DNA from: Tetrahymena elliotti 4EA
Taxonomy: Eukaryota > Ciliophora > Oligohymenophorea > Hymenostomatida > Tetrahymenidae
Direction of reading: 5' to 3'
DNA length: 64,000 nt
Assembly (NCBI GenBank): GCA_000231825.2
Contig: JH720361.1
Span: forward strand, 1 to 64,000
The notes beneath the pieces were generated by a model that was not told where the DNA came from, did not search any database, and worked only from the letters and a program-made list of their open reading frames with translations. How positions within the stretch are numbered: position 1 is the stretch's first letter; the number at the start of each line of letters is the position of its first letter. The translations under genes were made by a program, and so were the position numbers. This document shows positions 60,902-64,000 of the stretch, one piece after another.

Positions 60902-62794
60902 ATGAAATCCTTATCGATATTTGTCTTAGGAATCATATTGATTAGCTAAGTCTCTTGCAAAAATGCAGATGATTCAGAATTAGTTAAGTATGTATTTACT
61001 ACTTTCTTTCAAAGAAATATTGACTAATTCGAAAATCCTGTACTTACATAAATGGCTAAGACTTTCCTTAAAAATGAAGTTCTTAGTAATAAAAATTCAA
61101 CAGTTACTGAATAGGTCATGAGACTCTAAGAAAATGTTAAAGGAGATGGTTTTTCATCTAATTTATGCTAAAAGTGCTAGAGTTTTTATAATAGCATTCT
61201 CTCACTAAATTTAACAAAGTATGGAGAAGAATTAACTCATATTATTTAGTTTGGATGTTCTATTTTAAAAATTGAATCCCCTATTGTTTGCCTTGGAGCT
61301 GTTAGTGAAATGGCTCCTTCAGTTCTTTAAGGATTCATCAACAAATACTTGAATCCTCTCTATGTTTGTCCTTCTTTAAGTCTTTGTCCTACTTATTATC
61401 ACAATTTGAATGTAACTGCTATTGCTTAAAATATTATAAAAGACACTCCTTAGATCAAGAGACCCACACCTACTTTAAATAAGACTTTTAAATTCTTACA
61501 TATGTCTGATCTTCACTTTGATGGATTATATCTCGAAGGCGCAAATTCTCAGTGCTCTGTTCCTGACTGCTGTAGAATTACATCAGGACATCCTAAAGAC
61601 GAATCTGCAAAAGCTGGATATTGGGGTCATCTTGGAGATTGCGATATTCCTTTTAGAACTGTAGAAGCAGCAGTTAGATATATTAAGAATAACTTTGCTA
61701 ATGAAATAGATTTTATTTTATGGACTGGTGATAACACTAATCATTACATCTGGGAGCAAAGTTATCAAAGTAATACTGATTAAACTACAAGAATAGCTGA
61801 TTTATTAAAGAAAGAATTACCACACATTAAAGTATTCCCTATTACTGGTAACCATGAAAGTTTTCCTGTTAATGTGTATGATTACTTTGGTGATCATGAA
61901 AATAAACAAAATGATATTTTTGCAACATCTTGGGAATAATGGATTGGAAAGGAAGCAGCTGATGAATATAGACAAAATGGTTTCTATTCTTCTTTGATTA
62001 CTAAATATGGCCAACCTTTGAGATTAATTGCTATCAATACCCAAGCAGGAAATGGCTAAAACTGGTATTTGATTTAAAACCCTACTGACCCTAAAGGATA
62101 GTTGAAATGGTTCAAAAATTAACTTTAATAAGCTGAGTTAAATAATGAGAAAGTGTTTATTATTGGTCATATGCCTATTGGAGATACTCTCTAAGAATGG
62201 GCATAAATTTATTCTGCCTTAGTTCAAAGATATTCAAATATAATTATTTCCTAATTTTTCGGACATACCCACACAGAATAAATAGCCGCATTTAGAAATT
62301 AAGATACTGACTAAATAAATAATGTTATGTTTATTGGTGGTTCTCTCACTACTTACGGTGGACAAAATCCAGCATTTAAGATATTTGAGGCTGATTTTGA
62401 TACATTATAACCATTTAATTACGTTTAATATGCAATGAACCTAACTTACTACAATGAAAACAAGATTAAAGATATCAATAAGGTAGTATTTGTTAAGACT
62501 TATGACTTCAATTCTTACTATGGATATAGCGATATGTCTAACTTTGAAAATATTTAAGATTTCTTAGAAAAACTTAAAACCGATTTGAACACTCAAAATA
62601 AATATAATTTAGTTTCTAATGCATTAGCAAACCCCACCAATTTAACTCAAGTTACATTAGGATATTACTGCGATACCTTTACAACTCCTGCAACCTAATC
62701 TATTTGTTAAGGAACCCCTTATAAAAAAGATTTTGTCACAGAATTATTTGGAACATGGTATTCTCATAACCCAGATGATATGCTTTTTGAATGA
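60902..62794 (+). CDS. Acid sphingomyelinase-like phosphodiesterase with saposin-B domain
   Basis: Intronless gene of 630 residues, close to human SMPD1 (about 630). Predicted secreted or lysosomal enzyme that hydrolyses sphingomyelin-type lipids to ceramide. Order of parts: signal peptide (residues 1-18), a saposin-B-like domain with paired Cys (SSNLCQKCQSFYNSIL, IQFGCSI, SPIVC), a Pro-rich linker (IKRPTPT), then a calcineurin-type metallophosphoesterase. All metal motifs are visible: MSDLHFD, WTGDNTNH, ITGNHE, IIGHMPIG and FFGHTHTEQ. The C-terminal extension carries further Cys (GYYCDTF, SICQGTP). Intact catalytic motifs argue for activity. A decayed partial copy lies about 1.5 kb upstream in the same orientation. 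Confidence 0.93.
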
Positions 62795-63444
62795 TTTGAA
62801 ATGATTATTGAGAAAATATATATAAATATTGCTAAAAATTTTAAAACAATATTCTATACTTTTTAAAAATAAAATTTATATGATTCATGCTGTTTTAAAT
62901 TTATAAAATTATTCAGATATACTTTAAATATTCAAATGATATTACATACACAAAAACAACTTTAAAAACTTAAAATCTTTTTTTAAGCATAAATAACATA
63001 CATAAAACTACAAAATTTGACATTTAGATTAAAAATAGAAATTACGCTATTTTCTAAAATTAAAGAAATAAGATTTGCATCCTCTTAATGTAAAAAAAAT
63101 ATATAATTAATCTTTAAAAAAAGTGTAACAAATAATGAGGAAGAATTAAAAAATAAAAACTTATTAACATATTGTTTGGAAAGTAATTTTAACTTTAAAA
63201 CTTCTTTTATTTTTTGAATAAATTCTTAAATTTAAATATTAAGATATGATTTGTAATCTCTCAATATAACATGTAATCTTACCAGTAAAAATTTGAAAAA
63301 AGTATAGATTTAATAATAGTTGATGTGTACTTGTAATTTGAATATTTTATACCAAATTAAACATAAAATAGAATGCAAACATTATCCATAATAATTAATA
63401 ATATTGATAAAAAATTTATTTGATTAATCTTAGATTTAAAAGGT
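62795..63444. other. Intergenic spacer
   Basis: About 650 bases between two plus-strand genes; A/T-rich, with no recognisable element beyond the expected 3' UTR and promoter. Confidence 0.5.
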
Positions 63445-64000
63445 ATGAAGTTTTCAATTAGATTAGATATCTTTATTTTATTTATTGTAGGATTCTTTTA
63501 CCACAACCTTTGTTACTCAGATATAGAAGTTTATGATAAATCTTTATCTACTTAGAAGCGAACTTCATAGATTTTCCCTTATAATTATACAAACTTGTAA
63601 AAACCTTTATACTAGAAGTTAGTATTTATTATAGTTGATGGGCTTACTTATGATATCGCAGATAAAAGAATAAACAAAATACCATTGACAGCTCCTGAGT
63701 GTGGAATTTATTTAAATTAAATTAAGATCCATAACGAATTGCTTAATAAAAACCCAGAGTCTGTTGTTTTTTAAAAAATGTAAATAGAACCTCCTGCTTT
63801 AACTTAAAATAAAATTTCAACATTTTTGAAAGGAATAGACCCTTCTGTTTTAACTTTAAGAGTATTCAAACAAGATTCAAATTAAATCAAAATCAATGAT
63901 TCTATCTTATATTAGATTGGACAGTCTAAATACAAAAAGAGTTATGGATATTTATCTCCTCATATCTATAATCATGCAGGCTACCATTTAAATTATAATT
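63445..64000 (+). CDS. GPI ethanolamine-phosphate transferase-like protein (PIG-O/G/N class), partial
   Basis: The first 185 codons are in the window; the gene continues past the end. It begins with a signal-anchor helix (RLDIFILFIVGFFYHNL), then KLVFIIVDGLTYDIADKR, matching the 'IIDGLRYD' metal-binding motif of the family's luminal alkaline-phosphatase-like domain. IEPPALTQNKISTFLKGIDP then matches the 'PPT.T..RI..L..G..P' nucleophile region, with a Thr at the expected place. The enzyme would add ethanolamine phosphate to mannose of the GPI anchor in the ER lumen. Which of the PIG-O, PIG-G or PIG-N types it is cannot be decided without the multi-span C-terminus. Confidence 0.7.

Noticed and set aside
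1..64000. tRNA, rRNA, CRISPR, transposon and telomere repeats
   Set aside because: I looked for T-arm GTTC boxes, GGGGTT runs, regularly spaced repeats and transposase motifs and saw none. A covariance-model search would be needed to exclude degenerate RNA genes.

Overview
The window looks like macronuclear DNA of an oligohymenophorean ciliate, most likely Tetrahymena. Three things point there. Every long gene reads open only if TAA and TAG are glutamine and TGA is the sole stop. Introns are short, GT..AG and extremely AT-rich. Spacers are close to pure A/T while exons are visibly richer in G/C. I saw no rRNA, tRNA, transposon, CRISPR array or telomeric repeat. I could not run any search, so family names come from motifs read by eye.

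Layout from left to right: an importin-7/8 type karyopherin (565-4685, +); a palmitoyl-protein thioesterase (5826-6798, -); an importin-alpha-like protein (8396-10745, +) whose first intron holds a tandem duplication; a cyclic-nucleotide-type K+ channel with a C-terminal zinc knuckle (11139-15438, +); two intronless genes, one unassigned and one coiled-coil (16285-17811 and 18507-19976, -); an A-B-B higher-order repeat (about 20210-20785); an EF-hand protein (about 20690-21868, -); and a LIN9/ALWAYS EARLY homologue (22742 to about 26087, -).

The second half holds a WD40 protein (28027-32162, -); a mitochondrial carrier (33583-34894, +); a TMEM184/Ost-alpha type membrane protein (36077-37667, +); an unknown intronless gene (39096-40235, -); a small Cys-rich membrane protein (41536-41979, -); a pentafunctional AROM gene (42880-48117, +); a probable TFIIIC largest subunit (48572-52256, -); two low-complexity unknowns (53262-54329 and 55060-56824, +); an acyl-protein-thioesterase-like hydrolase (57939-58655, +); a decayed sphingomyelinase fragment (about 59385-59930, +) followed by its intact relative (60902-62794, +); and the start of a GPI ethanolamine-phosphate transferase (63445 to the window end, +).

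The genes do not form an operon or one pathway. They are housekeeping genes with ordinary eukaryotic spacing: two nuclear-import factors, cell-cycle and Pol III transcription factors, lipid and thioester hydrolases, aromatic amino acid synthesis, and membrane transport. I did not find a convincing new defence or mobile system. The points most worth a second look are the five-enzyme AROM fusion, the plant-like SANT plus DIRP layout of LIN9, the recent-looking duplication inside an importin-alpha intron, the sphingomyelinase pseudogene beside its parent, and the higher-order repeat at 20.2-20.8 kb.
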